From: Dioscorea cayenensis subsp. rotundata
Lineage: Eukaryota > Streptophyta > Magnoliopsida > Dioscoreales > Dioscoreaceae
DNA length: 64,000 nucleotides
Direction of reading: 5' to 3'
Assembly (NCBI RefSeq): GCF_009730915.1
Contig: NC_052484.1
Span: 2,322,054-2,386,053 of the forward strand
Shown here: piece by piece, positions 63,067 through 64,000 of the stretch
How positions within the stretch are numbered: position 1 is the first letter of the stretch
How the letters are laid out: every line of letters begins with the position of its first letter
The notes under the pieces: generated by a model
Databases searched by the model: none
Told to the model about the DNA's origin: nothing
What the model saw: the letters and a program-made list of their open reading frames with translations, nothing else
Made by a program: the position numbers and the translations under genes

Positions 63067-64000
63067 TTTTTATCACTTTAAATTTCAACTTCTCTTCAAA
63101 GTTTGCTTGGTGTGCTGTTGTTGATCTTGATCTATCTATCTGTTTGTGTATCTGTAAGAGTTGGTAAACTTTGAAATTTTATTATATGCAGTGGATTATA
63201 TAAAATGTTACTTGATTATATATGGCATGTATACTATATATGTATTAGTAATACTAATGAATATTATTTTATTGATGATGTTTGGTTAAGTATTATTTCA
63301 CTACTGAAAGTGATTTAACTCACGCGATGAGTATTTTTTGCAAGAACATCGAGACAGGCATAATTTTTTTGAATTATTTATTTTATAATTTTTTTTTAAT
63401 TTCTAAACTAGAAATTTGCGTTGGAACAACCACCACGTAATACTTAAATTGTGAATTAGCATACATACTCATGATCAAATTCCTCAGTCGGCAATTATAA
63501 TATTATACAATATTATAGCAATACTGTTTGTTCACTATTCTTATAGGAGAATGTCATTTTTTTTTTCTCGATCCAAAATTGAATAGTAAGGGAGATTTAT
63601 TAGTTTAGTTTTGTTACTGAAAATCTTTTGAGTATGCATGTGATAAGATTTTAATCAGTGCATATGACATCTTGTGGAGTTAATAATTTTTTTTGAGGTT
63701 GATAAACTATTATAATTAGTGCACCGCCGTATTAGTATCACGGTATGTCCCTTGACAAACACTTATGGGGTGGTGCTTATTGTCTTTATCAAACAAACAA
63801 ATAAATAAAATAAAATTGCTTTGGCAAAATTACTTTTAAGGTAAACAAAAACTTGTTTGGATAGTAATTTATATATTTCATAAATTCTTCTGTCATTTGC
63901 TTGTATTGTTGTTAAAAAAAATGCATAATTTCTAATTTTTAAAAATAATATCAAAACGGTTTCTCTACAAAATAAGTATTTTTGAATAAAATAAATTAGC
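63067..64000. other. Downstream of PAR1b, nothing recognised
   Basis: AT-rich sequence with no open frame of note, no RNA gene and no terminal repeats seen. Confidence 0.5.

Overview
This is nuclear DNA from a flowering plant. It has GT-AG introns in conserved gene families, AT-rich intergenic DNA, and a dense mix of plant transposons (PIF/Harbinger, hAT, CACTA, Mutator-like, L1-type LINE, Ty3/gypsy of Del/Tekay type). Nothing seen fixes the species or decides between monocot and dicot.

Two host gene families occupy the window. The first is a tandem array of four family-1 UDP-glycosyltransferases of the zeatin O-glucosyltransferase type, all on the + strand. Each is built from a 275-codon exon 1, a phase-0 intron after Asp-Glu-Gln, and an exon 2 of 184 codons plus stop. 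UGT1 (3608-6078) is the only uninterrupted copy, with 459 residues. UGT2 (12947-25572) has a one-base frameshift in exon 1, a 9.6 kb gypsy element in its intron and a hAT element on its 3' splice site. UGT3 (29269-37914) has a 6.9 kb CACTA element in exon 1. UGT4 (47415-52287) has a 1.0 kb element in exon 1, a 1.4 kb foldback Mutator-like element in the intron, and an Asp-to-Gly change in the sugar-donor box. The second family is a pair of PAR1 (photoassimilate-responsive) secreted-protein genes, PAR1a (57711-59366) and PAR1b (61500-63066), both apparently intact.

Layout: 1-6.15 kb holds a decayed Harbinger element and UGT1. 6.15-29.2 kb holds a second copy of that Harbinger with nested insertions, UGT2 and its intergenic DNA. 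29.2-47.3 kb holds UGT3, then a Mutator-like element with a FAR1/FRS-type gene, then intergenic DNA. 47.3-57.6 kb holds UGT4 and its intergenic DNA. 57.6-64 kb holds the PAR1 pair. The intergenic stretches after UGT2, UGT3 and UGT4 are homologous, and the first two end in a severed copy of the PAR1 promoter. The repeating unit was therefore UGT plus intergenic DNA up to the PAR1 promoter, copied next to an ancestral UGT-PAR1 pair.

The most interesting structures are these. The CACTA element carries the 5' ends of two unrelated host genes, a Dof transcription factor and a glutamate dehydrogenase, and its own ends offer splice sites that would remove it from UGT3 in frame. A run of four hairpins lies at one end of the UGT4 exon insertion. 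A 61 bp LTR-end-like insertion with a perfect 5 bp target duplication sits in a PAR1 intron. PAR1 promoter pieces lie upstream of two UGT copies. All calls come from reading the sequence; no alignments or searches were run.
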